A stretch of 64,000 bases of DNA from Fomitopsis serialis (GCF_022376445.1 NW_025954969.1:186001-250000); one strand, 5' to 3'. Numbered from the stretch's first letter, positions 36,501 to 50,308 are shown. Numbers and translations: made by a program. Notes: generated by a model from the letters alone, not told the origin.

Positions 36501-39500
36501 GAACCATTGGTCTCCCTGGATCTGTGGAGACGAGAGGGGATGGCCAGTCATACTCCGGTGACAGACTCTCGGCGAGGGTGTTCGGCCGTCGTCACGACCG
36601 GGAGACTGGGAGAGACAACAGCGGTCTCTGTCACGGACAGTGGCTAATCAGACTGACAGTCTATGATACGAACAATGAACAATAGACTTACTCACAATGT
36701 ACTGCGCGTTGTATGAAACCCCAATACAACTTCCGTGGCACAGCCTAAGCTAGATCGGACATGACTCAGTCAGAACAACACGAATAGGATGTAATCAAAT
36801 ATCTTACCTGCTATACGAGCTTATACGTATGGTTCAATATGCAAGTGTAACCGGCAGATACTATATGATCGAACACTTTGGCGGCGCAGCGAGTGCATCA
36901 AACGACGCTGGCCCGGGGCGTGTTCCGTGGACGAGCATCGCGTGGTTCACTTCGGCCATGGAGACAGAGAGCGGAGAAGCAAGGAAAACAGAGCTGGTAG
37001 GTTTCGAAGCTCAGAGTGTGATAGGATATAAGTAAAATAAGTACAGGGAATGGATGGCACGAAGGGAGAGAACGGGGAAGAGGATGGATAGCACAGGTCA
37101 GCAAGACCGGCTTTTATAGCTCGTACCTTCCGCGGGGTGGTCCGTGCGCCGTCGGCTCGCTGCGCGGTAATCGTACCATGCCCCAAAGCGGTCTCTCGTA
37201 CCCGCTACCCGCTGTTCCCTGGCGTCGCTTGCAAATGCCGGACTGGTGCAGCCGCAATTTCCTCCTCCCTAGCGAGTTTCCAGCCATCGGAAGGCGACAC
37301 ATACGTTCCGATTGATGCATCACGTCTGGGCGCTCTGAGAAGCGCCGTCCGGAAGTTTCACGCAAGCGAGACTTCGTTGCCACACTGGTATAGTGCTCGT
37401 CCGGAGGTTGCCTCTAAATGTGAGTTGATTAGTCTTGTCCTCTGCGAGTGCGCGTTGGCCGCATATCGTGCCATATATGTATTCAGAATCGCAATTACAG
37501 GTATCCAGAGTCGAGCATCGAGGGGAGTGAAGCGCAAGAGCCAGGTAACACTGCAGGAGCAGCAGAAAGGACGATCGCGCGCAGACGAAAGGAATAAGCG
37601 CCCGTGCAGAGCGGTTGAGAGCCTCGTGTTCTGAGATCGGATCGAGCGATCTCGCGCCGTTCTGGGCGGCGCGCGACGTCTCTCGCGCGTTTTCCTCCCA
37701 CCCTACATGCTGTACACGGCTCGTCTCTCGTACACTGACTCAGATTTGGATGTCTCTTTTGGAGATGAGTCTGCACCCGTGCTGTCATCCAGTGTAGGGG
37801 TGAGGTTTACTGTTGTTGGGCCAAGGGGCACTCGGATACATACAGGCAACCATGAGCCTTTGCTCGCGCGGCGGCGAGGTACGCGCAGAGGCCCGCCCTC
37901 GAACGGAACGATGACGTCGTGACCTAACCGAATTCCATTTCAGGGTAAAGCCGGTGTATGATCGCGGATAGCTTGGCCCACCGAAGCGAGCTGCGACGTG
38001 TGCGCTCGCCCGAGGGCCTCGCCGGAGGCCACATCCACGCGACGTCTGATTCCGCGCGCGGAATGTAGCCGCGGAATTCTATTACTGTGCAGAATGGATA
38101 ATCTAGGTATTTGAGAAATGTATCCTAGGATATAATCTGCTCAAGGGTACCAGCCAATACTGAACAATTCAGGATTGGCTGACAGCCTTGGGCAGACAAT
38201 GGCCTCGCGATTGGGGCAGGCCCGTCAGAGAATATCCCCGATCATCAAGGGTAGGATTTGATTGATGAGCTCAGCGCTCCGGAGCTGCATCCCAAAGCGG
38301 ACAGTCAAATATGATCAGCTCACCGATTATTTCCTTTTTCTCCATGCCAGCAGCTTGAGGACTTCAGTCACTGAGATACCTGAGTATGCCTAATGCTTGA
38401 CTGAGCAGTACACATTTGTATTTCTGATATCTGGGTGAGGATACACTGCTCCAGCATTGAGTCTGAGCAAGGAATCGTACCATATAGGGTCTGAAACACT
38501 CAGTGGCTACTTAGCTGCCATCAGCCGCCCATACTCAAGGCGGTCTTGACCGGCAGTGTCTAATTTGGGTGAACAATGGGCAGTCGGACATAGCCTGAGG
38601 CCGAAGCAAGCCCGCCCGCGGAGTTTGGTGAATAACTCCAGTATATATACAGGAGTACGCTAGCCCTTGATTAGCCCTCCCCTCATGGAGCAGAAGCTAT
38701 GCCAGACCATGGTAAGTATACCATACGTGATCTACTCTATAGCTTACACTGACAATCCCATTCGTTCGTCTTCTCACAGATTACTAACAGATGCTCGAAG
38801 CCAGGCAGCAACACGTGCACAACTCGATAGGTCAGTCCACAGCTCGTACAGTATCAGTAGGTCGTCGTACTGACTGTTGTATCCCAGCTCACAGGTGGCA
38901 TCACGTTTGCTGAGACACGCAGTCAGCAGACAATGTAGGCTCATCGAGATGAGGACTGACGAGGTGAGTTTCCTCGGCCGCCCTCGCCCTCGAGCCACAC
39001 TCACAAACACGCTGGTTTGCAGGCAATCACTGCCCAGAGCACATAGTATCCGCGCACACGATGTATTCTTCATTGGACAGCAGCGAGTGAGGCTAACGGT
39101 ACGTTGCCCATCACGCTTCCACCGCTGATCCAGTACTTACCCCTTGTCCGGATAGCACAGCATTCCGAGAAACTACTAGGCTACATACACGGCCCACCGC
39201 CGACAAGTTACCTCTACGGACCGACCGAACGATGTAGCGGCTCTTCGTCATCCAGCCGCCGAGTGTCCCAGGTATGTCAGCGAACTCATACACGTTATCG
39301 TCCTGGCCTTAAGCCTCCACCATTGACAGCCATCGTACGTGTGTGCGGGTCTGCACGTGTACCGCATGGTGGTCCTGGAAGCCCGGAAGATGGCCGCGCA
39401 CCAGCCCAGGCAGACGCACATCCCTCCATAGAGTAGATGGCCTATCCGCTCTGCGCCCATCTCGCAAGCGACACCTCAGTAACATCACTCACATGCAACG

Positions 39501-39640
39501 CACCGTGGTGGTTGGTCGCACATGAGGGAGGCGACGTCTGCGGTCGTCCACCGGACATCTCGCTGTTGTCGGTAAACCGACTTTGTCTGCTCGAGAGGGG
39601 CCTGGCGGCACGCACACTGCCACCGCTCATATGCGGGTCC
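33526..39640. other. Unit 1 interior, no secure gene
   Basis: Six kilobases without a recognised gene. Coding-like minus-strand stretches at 34.1-35.9 kb are listed separately. From about 38060 to 38800 the sequence is richer in A+T, with a perfect 16-bp palindrome ATTCCGCGCGCGGAAT at 38049-38064 and a TATATATAC box at about 38643, and may be the remnant of a mobile element or a promoter; no long terminal repeat pair or transposase could be found. Confidence 0.4.
34200..35890 (-). other. Coding-like minus-strand exons in unit 1
   Basis: Stretches that look like real exons include PEVVFWVTNGSVGEQSSIAI (about 35300), PSELEDSEEMQRRCALADDA (about 35050) and FDIINDRHLKMSAAVVDRRD (about 34300), all on the minus strand and separated by plausible small introns. 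They do not assemble into a full model and no family is recognised. Identical sequence occurs in unit 2 (about 44870-46560). Confidence 0.25.
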
Positions 39641-41300
39641 CTCTGATGTCCTTCGTGGCTGCTCCCTTACCTCGGTATGCTCTCGTCGCCATCCGGACCG
39701 CCGATGACACGACATATCGCCGTCCGGCGAGCTGGGTGTGGTATGCCCCAGTGAACGCGCACGTCGCCGGTCTTCTGTGGATCGTCTGCACCATTGTGTG
39801 CCGCCCTCGCCTGGAGGCCTCTGCCCCATGCCTCCCCTGGGACAACCTTCGAACACACGCCATATCGTCGTCCGGCAGGATGGGCGTAGCGCGCCCCTGT
39901 TCGCCGCCGGTCCCCTTGCCACCTACCGATGTCTCCGTGTCTGTCTCTCGCGCACGACAACACGGGGAACGGTGCAGGTCCGCACGAGGGTCGGGTCCGG
40001 TCGCAGTGCCCTGGGGATGTGTCCGCCACCGGACACGCTGTGTGTGAATGACCACGGTCAGTCAACCTACGTCTGCACTTGACGTGGACATCACTCACCT
40101 CGCCCTGGTTCCCCAGAACCATCCTCGCTCGCCGCCACCCGGACAACGCCGACACGACGTATCGCCGTCCGGCGAAGCGAGTCCTGATGATCCTGGCTGA
40201 AACGCGTCCAGCAAGACAATGTCAGCCGCGCGTCTCGTCGTGGCGAGCTTGGTGGGCGGCCACGTCGTTGCCGGTACACTGGCGTCCCATGCACCACGCT
40301 GCAACTTTGAAGACACGACGCATTGTCGTCCGGCCAACCGACCTCCGATGTCCAGCACGCGCAGCCATCTCCAGCCTGGCTGCCATCCTGACCAACCTGC
40401 CCTACTCCGCACGTCTGTCATCTCGAGCAGGCCCGGTTCGACGAAGACACGACGTATCGAATTCCGGCGAGCGGGGTCGTAGCGTGGGTGAGTTGTCGCA
40501 GCGGAGAGACGACACGTCACGTTTCGGCGAGCTGGACGACAAGGTGAAGGGAACTCGAGGTAGGTGTCCAGTCGCTAGTAGCAGCCCGGGTGCTGACGAC
40601 GAGCAGGAAGCCGCCGAGGGGCTACTGTGGAGGCGAGTACAGAGCGCTATGCTATGTGTTTTATGCACGGCTACTGACGTCGCATTCGTCTCCATGAGGT
40701 GCTTACTCAACACCGCATCGTGTGTGGCTGCGAGCGAGGCAGCGCTCGCGATGTTCAGCACAGGTGATGCCGAAGAACGCATGGCTGGCGAGGATCCGTC
40801 TGCCGCGTTATCAACTAGTAGTCGTGGCAGGCGACTTGCACAGAGCGACAATGAACGAGACGATCGGGACGGCGGGACGAGGAGAGAGAAGCATGATATG
40901 CTCTAGAGGCGACGAGGTGAGCATGTGTATGCACAAGTGAAAGACGCGTGGCTGACGGAGACTCGTCTACCGCGTCATCAGCTGGTAGCTAATGGCCATG
41001 TACGCGGCTAGACGGCGGAAGGGTGGCAAGCTCGGAGAAATGGAAGTATGCTCTAAAACAATGAGGTAAGGCTGCATTTCCAACGGAGGGAAGCATGACT
41101 GACGACTCGTCTGCCGCGTTATCAGCTAGTAGCAGATGCTGAGTATGCAGCCGCGGTGGGTGACGGCCGGCGGCATGACAGGGAGCGCGACGACGACGTG
41201 AGTTGGCACATGAGGCTGGAACGACGCGTCGCTGACGAGACCTCACCTGGCGCGTCACTGTCTGCGTGGAAGCAGGTCGACGTAGGCTGCGCGTTGTGCG
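39640..41300. repeat. Degenerate periodic repeats with about 130-165 bp spacing, unit 1
   Basis: The motif ACACGACRTATCGCCGTCC followed by GGCGA recurs near 39705, 39853, 40150, 40311 and 40445, with a weaker copy near 40508. A second motif, CTCGTCTGCCGCGTTATCAG, recurs near 40796, 40961 and 41105 with a weaker copy near 41235. Open frames across this stretch (including one of 275 codons) are a by-product of the repeats. The same array is in unit 2. Confidence 0.55.
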
Positions 41301-42052
41301 TCGGGTAAGCACGTACCGTTACTGAGAGCAGGGAGTCGCGTTGCCCACCCGAGTGTCCCCGCGGGGAGGCGGACGTATGGTCGTGCATGAAGAAAGAGAG
41401 ATGGACGATCGAAAGAAGGCAACTTTTTTGCGTGCTCCAGCCAATCAGCGTCCAAGGAGGGGTCCGCCGCCCGCGATCGGCCAATCGGAGCGCGCGATCG
41501 AGCGCCCGCTCAGAGTCGGACGAACACAGACAGCTCACGGCGCGTCATCTCACAGGTCGCTCAGGGCCGACCCCACCAACGTGCATGCTTACGGCTATCC
41601 CTGGGAGCGATTACCTCGGGCGGGCGAGCGACTCTACTCCCAAAATTGTCATATGAATCCCTGAACGTATCTTCGGATAAGCAGTCCCGCAGTGCACATG
41701 TTATATAGGCCACACTCCCAGGCATGGGAGTCCCATCTGGACTGCTGTTCCAATTTCGCGGACGTATCCGCTTCGCCAGCACCATCATGTTCCAGCAGGT
41801 GAGGAAATGCAGCCGCCGGTGCCTGCATCGTTAATTGCGGCACCCGACTTCACAAGCTGTCAACGGCGGTGATGCCGACGTGTCCAGGAGCAGCTATATG
41901 AAGAAGAGCTCGGAGCACAGCCAGCGAAGCGAAGGTCGTCCAGCCCGTGGCGCATCCATTGCGAGCGGTCATATCGCAATCGCATAGTCACAGGTGAGCA
42001 GACCATCATCCACTTCGCATCTGCGAAAGCTCATACGTCTCTTGTTACGAGT

Positions 42053-43328
42053 ATGTTGCCGTGGTTGTTCGCCTCGCTGCTCTCGCACTGCGCCCTGCAG
42101 CTCGCCTTGGTACCGACAGCTGCGACTGCGTTCTCTATCTTCCCGAACCAGAGGGGCCGCGATGCGAAGATCGCGCCAAAAGTCTTCATCATAGACATGG
42201 TCAGCGCGAATGCTCTCCGACTTGAATCTCCTGCGCTCACACTTCTCCGCTCAGTTTGATGACGAGGGGAACTCGTGGTATGGCATCCCGCAATTCGACG
42301 TGCTCGCGCACAACATCACCATCCCGGGCTTCTCTCCACTCTTCCCCCAGGCGCACTGCACACTGGATGGGTCGATCTGCCAGCTCACTACTGGAGAAGC
42401 TGAGATCAACTCCGCCTCGACGATATCTGCCCTCGTCCACTCCCCCGTATTCGACCTCACGCACACCTACTTCCTCATTGCCGGGATCGCAGGCATAAGC
42501 CCTAAGCTCGGCACCCTAGGCAGCGTCACGTTCGCGCGCTTCGGCGTGCAGGTCGCGCTGCAGTACGAGTTTGACGCGCGCGAGAAGCCCGCCAACTTCT
42601 CTACCGGGTACGTCCCCCAGGGCTCCTACGCGCCGAACCAGTACCCACAGGAGCTGTACGGCACCGAGGTCTTCGAGGTCAACGACAACCTCCGCCAGCT
42701 CGCCATCGAGATGGCGAAGACCGGGAAGCTCTTCGACGACGCCGGCTCGGAGGCGTACCGCGCGAACTACGCGAGCGACCCCGCCTACGCCGCGGGCGCC
42801 GCGCCGCCGTCCGTCGTCGCGTGCGATACGGCGACCTCGGACGTGTTCTGGACAGGCGACCTACTCGCGGGCGCGTTCGAGAACACGACGACGCTCTTCA
42901 CTAACGGGTCCGCGACGTACTGCACGACGCAGCAGGAGGACAACGGCACGCTCGAGGCGCTCCTCCGCGGCGCTATCACCGGGCTCGTCGACTTCGCGCG
43001 CATCGTCGTCATGCGCACCGCGTCCGACTTCGACAGGCCGTACGACGGCGAGAGCGCCGCGACGAACCTCTTCCTCATGTCCCCCGGCTACGAGATCTCG
43101 ATCCAGAACATCCCCGCCGCGGGCGTCCCTGTCGTGACCGGCATCGTCGCGCAGTGGGAGACGCTGTTTGAGGAGGGCATCCTGCCGACGAATTATGTCG
43201 GGGATATCTTCGGGTTGTTGGGCGGCACGCCCGACTTCGGTCCTGGTAACATCTTCGGTGGCAGAGCGGCGCCGGCGAAGCGTTCTGTGCGTCGCCGGGG
43301 CCTTCGCTCGACGATACGGGGCGTCTGA
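42053..43328 (+). CDS. NUP-family purine nucleoside permease-like secreted protein, copy 2
   Basis: Exons 42053-42199 and 42255-43328 encode 406 residues with the same signal peptide and family motifs as copy 1. Visible differences are GNSWYG instead of GDSWYG, LTHTYF instead of LAHTYF and FGLLGG instead of FGSLGG. The reading frame is intact, so all copies could be expressed and raise gene dosage. Confidence 0.9.
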
Positions 43329-43534
43329 AATGTGTCTCGATACCACGTCTACCATTCTGCAGACACGACGGACCAGCGGACACGAGTAGTACATATGTAG
43401 CCTGGCAACGCCTTGTCCTCTCGTTCGTATACAGTCATAATAAGTGGTGTTGCTCTCCGATGTTGTACCGCTGATCCGTGTGCGGATTGGAAATATGGCG
43501 CAGTAGTACTACAGCAGCGGCCGGGGCCGACCGC

Positions 43535-44193
43535 TCACACGTCGTACGCCACGGACTGCTCTATCTTCGCAGTCTCATTCTTCCTTGTGACGCCTGCCAT
43601 GGCCTCTGGGTCCTCCGCACAGTCCTCCTTCAGCTGCGCCATCCCGTACAGGATGATCTCGCCCGCCGGCCCGCGCACAGGGTCCACCGTCGCCGCAGAG
43701 CTGTACGTCGCCTCGCTCGCGCCCTGCCCGCGCTTGTATACCAGCGCGCTGTTCGACGAGCCGGTGCCCGCGCCCGACCTGAGCATGGAGTGCTTGGAGT
43801 TGACGAGGATGACGACGAGCGTCGGGTATATGCCCTACAGCCGGATCGGTGTCACGTTTGAATCAAGGGATGGGCGGGATGCGACGCACCGCGATGGAAC
43901 TGCTGACGTACTGGTAGGTCGAGAAGGCGGACGCGAGCGATGTGCTTTCGCGCAGGCTGGCGTTCACGGAGCTGAGGCTCATGATCACTTGCACGAGCTA
44001 TGCCGGGATCAGCGAGAGGCTGTGCGTGGAGAGGAACGTCGTACTCACGATGAACAGCATGTAGAGGACACCAGACTCGATGAGCATGACCATAGCCCTC
44101 TGCGTCCGGGTCTGCCGCGACGAACCCCCGAAGGCATCAATATCCGTATGCCTGTACGTCCTGCAATAGATGACGATGTCTGAGCTCTGGCGA
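43535..44193 (-). pseudogene. Truncated seven-helix membrane protein copy, unit 2
   Basis: Same 5' truncation and same TAG in place of the conserved glutamine codon as in unit 1, so the damage predates the duplication of the 10.7-kb unit. Confidence 0.85.
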
Positions 44194-47100
44194 GCATCGG
44201 GTTCTGGTAAGCAGCGTAGGAACGGAAGCGCTCGAACGATTCGTCGAGCAAGGGCGGATCGTTGAACCATCGACACCGGCGTCGAGTGGCTAGACATCTC
44301 GAATGCGGGCATGGACATGATGACAGAGGTGTCGACCTCGAGCATCAATGAAGTGTTTCCACCATTCGGCAATGATGTGTCTCCTACGATGATACTAATA
44401 CAAGGTCAGCTATAGGCCACAGCGACAGCGCAATGCGAGACTTACATCACAAGCCTTATTCCGCTCAATGCTTCCCCGTAGATCTCCTCCGTGTGTACTA
44501 CCTTACGTACCGGCCTTGCAAGGTTCCCGTCAACGGCCAGGATCTGCAATGTAGATATAGAGACGAGTACTCACATCGGTTCAGACTGACAGTGGCAAGG
44601 ACGACTCATGTTGTTGAACACTGAGTCTCCCCTCACCTTCCTCACAAGTGTCCGTCCACCACTGCCGGAAGCCCAGGCAGGGCGCAGTGGTACGTCTGTC
44701 CAGCTCTAAAGGGTGTCCCTTCACTCATCGCACATCCCCGATGCCTGTAATCACCGTGTCCGACCGACGCACACGTCCTCGTCCCGCCGCCGTGACGCAG
44801 CCGCGACAGGACCTCGAGTCCCGGGACGAGTAGTCAGTGGCATGCTCCAGACACCGTGCACAACGTCCCGCCGGATCTGGTGCCCTCGTCATTGGCATTG
44901 GTTCGACTCGTGGTCAGTGATGGGTGTTCCGGCGCGTCTCTGCGGTCGACAACCGCGGCTGACATCTTGAGATGGCGGTCGTTGATGATGTCGAATACCT
45001 GACTGGCTCGCACAATACCTCAAGCGTCATGACCCCGGGCTTTCGGGCGAAACCATCAGTGCATCGTCATTCTCGCAGACGAGGCGCACGCACCCATTGA
45101 GGCTCACGTCTCATGGCGAGATCCACGGGAACTTGGCGTGGTTGGCGGATACAGGCAAGACGACCGATGGACCGACTGAGTGAGGCAGTCAGTGTTCATG
45201 CAGTGGATCCGGAGAGGTCGGAACGGTCGTGCGACGTGCAATGCAGACCAGCTGAGCTACTTGCGTATCACACATGCTGGCCGGTCGTGCTGTCACGGGC
45301 GATCCGTCACGATTCACGGTGCAGCTGGACGTTGTGTACGCGACCACGTGCCTTGGTCGGAGGACGCGCGACGGTGGCAACTCGCTGCCTCCGACGCTCC
45401 TGTGCTCCCGTATGCCAGCGTCGTGTTGCGTTACTCGCTGGTGTGTTCCCCATGCGAACCGCTTTCCTTCGCCACCATTTGCTTGTCTTCTCTTCCCATC
45501 CTGCTTCTCTTCTATGTCTGACGTTACGGTTCTGCGCTGTGCCGCCACGTCGTGACGGACGACCGCTTACTGGGCTACCACTCACTCATCCGTCGCGTCC
45601 ATGCCGTCCTTGCTGCGCGTCTTCCTGAATCGCCTTCATTCTCTGCGACTCCCGCGCTCTCCAAGCTCTGCTCGGGATGTTCCGGGATGCATCGTCCGCC
45701 AGCGCACATCTCCGCTGCATCTCCTCTGAGTCCTCAAGCTCGGACGGTCCCACCGCACGTGCCCTCGCCGGGGTTTCGCACACAGAGCGGGGTCTGGAGC
45801 TGTCCAATGAGGTCGAGGCGTCGGTGAGTTTATCCTCAGGGCTCGGAACTGGCGATCTCGCGAGAGTAGCTCTTGCGACTTCTCCCTGTGAATGAAGAAT
45901 CAGAGCAGTCGATCGCGATAGACGACTGCTCACCCACGCTGCCGTTCGTCACCCAGAAGACGACCTCCGGGACGCGCAGTGAGGAGCCGCGACGATGTGA
46001 GGCGCAACGGCGTGGAACGGGTGGACGTGAGCGGCAGACAACCAGCGGTAAGGCGTGTGCGTTGTATACTGACCTCGTACGCATCCCACTTGCCGACGAT
46101 GACTGCCTGTTGGCTCGCAGGGTGGCGCTCTGATCCGTATACGAGGAGGCGGGGTTTCGGATGCAAGGCCAGCGCCTGCGTTTGGTATGGTACGGGACTC
46201 GCGTCTGGGCGCGAACAGCTCCAGAGACACGTCAGGGCGGAGGAGAGCTGAAACGTGCACGGTAAGCATGGATAATGCAGTCCAAGATCGATGTGTACTA
46301 ACATACAGGCTCGCTGCTCGCGATCTATCACTTCGGTTGCTCCGGCAACACATTTGTTGGGGCGAGGACGCCTGTTTGACGTGAGCGGCAGCGGGGGTCG
46401 GGTACACATGACACAGCAAGACACTACCGACATACCTGCGGAACTGTCATAACGATACCTGGGACACTGTTGCATGTCTGGAGACGTGCCGTTCCCTGCA
46501 AAGGCACCAATCGGCGTGGGCATTGCATGGCCAAGGCAATTACACGCTTGAAGCAACGGCGCACGGGGCGGTACACGTCACTGAAGACGTATCGGCATGT
46601 CCTTGACAAGACAAGCTGTCGTCAGACGAGTCGAGGCTAAGCGGCGACGTAGTACAGGAGAAAGTTGAGCTCACGGTCACTACGATACGAAGAGCATGGC
46701 TCACCATTTGTGGCTAGGCACGGAAACCGATGGTGCGGGACGAGGATGTCCGAGGTGATAGTTACGCAGATGTAACATAGAAGGTACACTCCCCCACACG
46801 GTCGAGTGTGCAGACTATATGATGCTCTCAACACGACTCGCGGGTTCTTGCCCCGGCCGTACACACGCCACGAGCAGATGCGACGGGCTTGTCCGGGCCT
46901 GAGAAGGTGACCCAGAATATCCACAGAACATATACAGCACCCATACGGAATGCGACATGAATCGATTCCAACTCACGGGCTGAACAAAAGACAGTTGATG
47001 TGGCACGTACCGTTTCGCTTTGCCAGTGACATCTGCTATTGGCAAGATCTCGTGTGAGCCGAGCGGACACAGTACGGTCAGTTAGGATCGGCACCTCACC

Positions 47101-50100
47101 TACGATCGTGCGCAGACGGCTTCGTTGGGATGCCCCGCTCTGAATGCCAAACAGCGCGCACGCAATCCGAACCATTGGTCTCCCTGGATCTGTGGAGACG
47201 AGAGGGGATGGCCAGTCATACTCCGGTGACAGACTCTCGGCGAGGGTGTTCGGCCGTCGTCACGACCGGGAGACTGGGAGAGACAACAGCGGTCTCTGTC
47301 ACGGACAGTGGCTAATCAGACTGACAGTCTATGATACGAACAATGAACAATAGACTTACTCACAATGTACTGCGCGTTGTATGAAACCCCAATACAACTT
47401 CCGTGGCACAGCCTAAGCTAGATCGGACATGACTCAGTCAGAACAACACGAATAGGATGTAATCAAATATCTTACCTGCTATACGAGCTTATACGTATGG
47501 TTCAATATGCAAGTGTAACCGGCAGATACTATATGATCGAACACTTTGGCGGCGCAGCGAGTGCATCAAACGACGCTGGCCCGGGGCGTGTTCCGTGGAC
47601 GAGCATCGCGTGGTTCACTTCGGCCATGGAGACAGAGAGCGGAGAAGCAAGGAAAACAGAGCTGGTAGGTTTCGAAGCTCAGAGTGTGATAGGATATAAG
47701 TAAAATAAGTACAGGGAATGGATGGCACGAAGGGAGAGAACGGGGAAGAGGATGGATAGCACAGGTCAGCAAGACCGGCTTTTATAGCTCGTACCTTCCG
47801 CGGGGTGGTCCGTGCGCCGTCGGCTCGCTGCGCGGTAATCGTACCATGCCCCAAAGCGGTCTCTCGTACCCGCTACCCGCTGTTCCCTGGCGTCGCTTGC
47901 AAATGCCGGACTGGTGCAGCCGCAATTTCCTCCTCCCTAGCGAGTTTCCAGCCGTCGGAAGGCGACACATACGTTCCGATTGATGCATCACGTCTGGGCG
48001 CTCTGAGAAGCGCCGTCCGGAAGTTTCACGCAAGCGAGACTTCGTTGCCACACTGGTATAGTGCTCGTCCGGAGGTTGCCTCTAAATGTGAGTTGATTAG
48101 TCTTGTCCTCTGCGAGTGCGCGTTGGCCGCATATCGTGCCATATATGTATTCAGAATCGCAATTACAGGTATCCAGAGTCGAGCATCGAGGGGAGTGAAG
48201 CGCAAGAGCCAGGTAACACTGCAGGAGCAGCAGAAAGGACGATCGCGCGCAGACGAAAGGAATAAGCGCCCGTGCAGAGCGGTTGAGAGCCTCGTGTTCT
48301 GAGATCGGATCGAGCGATCTCGCGCCGTTCTGGGCGGCGCGCGACGTCTCTCGCGCGTTTTCCTCCCACCCTACATGCTGTACACGGCTCGTCTCTCGTA
48401 CACTGACTCAGATTTGGATGTCTCTTTTGGAGATGAGTCTGCACCCGTGCTGTCATCCAGTGTAGGGGTGAGGTTTACTGTTGTTGGGCCAAGGGGCACT
48501 CGGATACATACAGGCAACCATGAGCCTTTGCTCGCGCGGCGGCGAGGTACGCGCAGAGGCCCGCCCTCGAACGGAACGATGACGTCGTGACCTAACCGAA
48601 TTCCATTTCAGGGTAAAGCCGGTGTATGATCGCGGATAGCTTGGCCCACCGAAGCGAGCTGCGACGTGTGCGCTCGCCCGAGGGCCTCGCCGGAGGCCAC
48701 ATCCACGCGACGTCTGATTCCGCGCGCGGAATGTAGCCGCGGAATTCTATTACTGTGCAGAATGGATAATCTAGGTATTTGAGAAATGTATCCTAGGATA
48801 TAATCTGCTCAAGGGTACCAGCCAATACTGAACAATTCAGGATTGGCTGACAGCCTTGGGCAGACAATGGCCTCGCGATTGGGGCAGGCCCGTCAGAGAA
48901 TATCCCCGATCATCAAGGGTAGGATTTGATTGATGAGCTCAGCGCTCCGGAGCTGCATCCCAAAGCGGACAGTCAAATATGATCAGCTCACCGATTATTT
49001 CCTTTTTCTCCATGCCAGCAGCTTGAGGACTTCAGTCACTGAGATACCTGAGTATGCCTAATGCTTGACTGAGCAGTACACATTTGTATTTCTGATATCT
49101 GGGTGAGGATACACTGCTCCAGCATTGAGTCTGAGCAAGGAATCGTACCATATAGGGTCTGAAACACTCAGTGGCTACTTAGCTGCCATCAGCCGCCCAT
49201 ACTCAAGGCGGTCTTGACCGGCAGTGTCTAATTTGGGTGAACAATGGGCAGTCGGACATAGCCTGAGGCCGAAGCAAGCCCGCCCGCGGAGTTTGGTGAA
49301 TAACTCCAGTATATATACAGGAGTACGCTAGCCCTTGATTAGCCCTCCCCTCATGGAGCAGAAGCTATGCCAGACCATGGTAAGTATACCATACGTGATC
49401 TACTCTATAGCTTACACTGACAATCCCATTCGTTCGTCTTCTCACAGATTACTAACAGATGCTCGAAGCCAGGCAGCAACACGTGCACAACTCGATAGGT
49501 CAGTCCACAGCTCGTACAGTATCAGTAGGTCGTCGTACTGACTGTTGTATCCCAGCTCACAGGTGGCATCACGTTTGCTGAGACACGCAGTCAGCAGACA
49601 ATGTAGGCTCATCGAGATGAGGACTGACGAGGTGAGTTTCCTCGGCCGCCCTCGCCCTCGAGCCACACTCACAAACACGCTGGTTTGCAGGCAATCACTG
49701 CCCAGAGCACATAGTATCCGCGCACACGATGTATTCTTCATTGGACAGCAGCGAGTGAGGCTAACGGTACGTTGCCCATCACGCTTCCACCGCTGATCCA
49801 GTACTTACCCCTTGTCCGGATAGCACAGCATTCCGAGAAACTACTAGGCTACATACACGGCCCACCGCCGACAAGTTACCTCTACGGACCGACCGAACGA
49901 TGTAGCGGCTCTTCGTCATCCAGCCGCCGAGTGTCCCAGGTATGTCAGCGAACTCATACACGTTATCGTCCTGGCCTTAAGCCTCCACCATTGACAGCCA
50001 TCGTACGTGTGTGCGGGTCTGCACGTGTACCGCATGGTGGTCCTGGAAGCCCGGAAGATGGCCGCGCACCAGCCCAGGCAGACGCACATCCCTCCATAGA

Positions 50101-50308
50101 GTAGATGGCCTATCCGCTCTGCGCCCATCTCGCAAGCGACACCTCAGTAACATCACTCACATGCAACGCACCGTGGTGGTTGGTCGCACATGAGGGAGGC
50201 GACGTCTGCGGTCGTCCACCGGACATCTCGCTGTTGTCGGTAAACCGACTTTGTCTGCTCGAGAGGGGCCTGGCGGCACGCACACTGCCACCGCTCATAT
50301 GCGGGTCC
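44194..50308. other. Unit 2 interior, no secure gene
   Basis: Copy of 33526-39640, including the coding-like minus-strand stretches (about 44870-46560), the 16-bp palindrome (about 48717-48732) and the A+T-richer part. Single-base differences from unit 1 are rare, for example near 44763 and 47953. Confidence 0.4.

Larger units (their letters stand above)
30881..41559. repeat. Tandem repeat unit 1 (10,679 bp)
   Basis: The unit begins at CTCAGGGCCGACCCCACC and recurs almost base for base from 41560 and again from 52204. It holds the NUP gene (31385-32660), a truncated minus-strand seven-helix pseudogene (about 32867-33525) and 8 kb with no clear gene. Comparing units 1 and 2 shows only scattered single-base changes, an 11-bp difference near the left end (about 30921-30931) and a 21+3-bp difference near the right end, so the duplication is very recent or kept uniform by gene conversion. 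Confidence 0.95.

Noticed and set aside
38060..38800. Solo long terminal repeat
   Set aside because: A TATA-like box and A+T-rich composition are present, but no TG...CA ends with a target duplication and no partner repeat were found apart from the unit copy.
40079..40906. Plus-strand open frame of 275 codons in unit 1 (also in unit 2)
   Set aside because: It runs through the degenerate periodic repeats and lacks protein character.
39640..41300. CRISPR-like array
   Set aside because: Repeat spacing is irregular, copies are degenerate, and the organism is a eukaryote.
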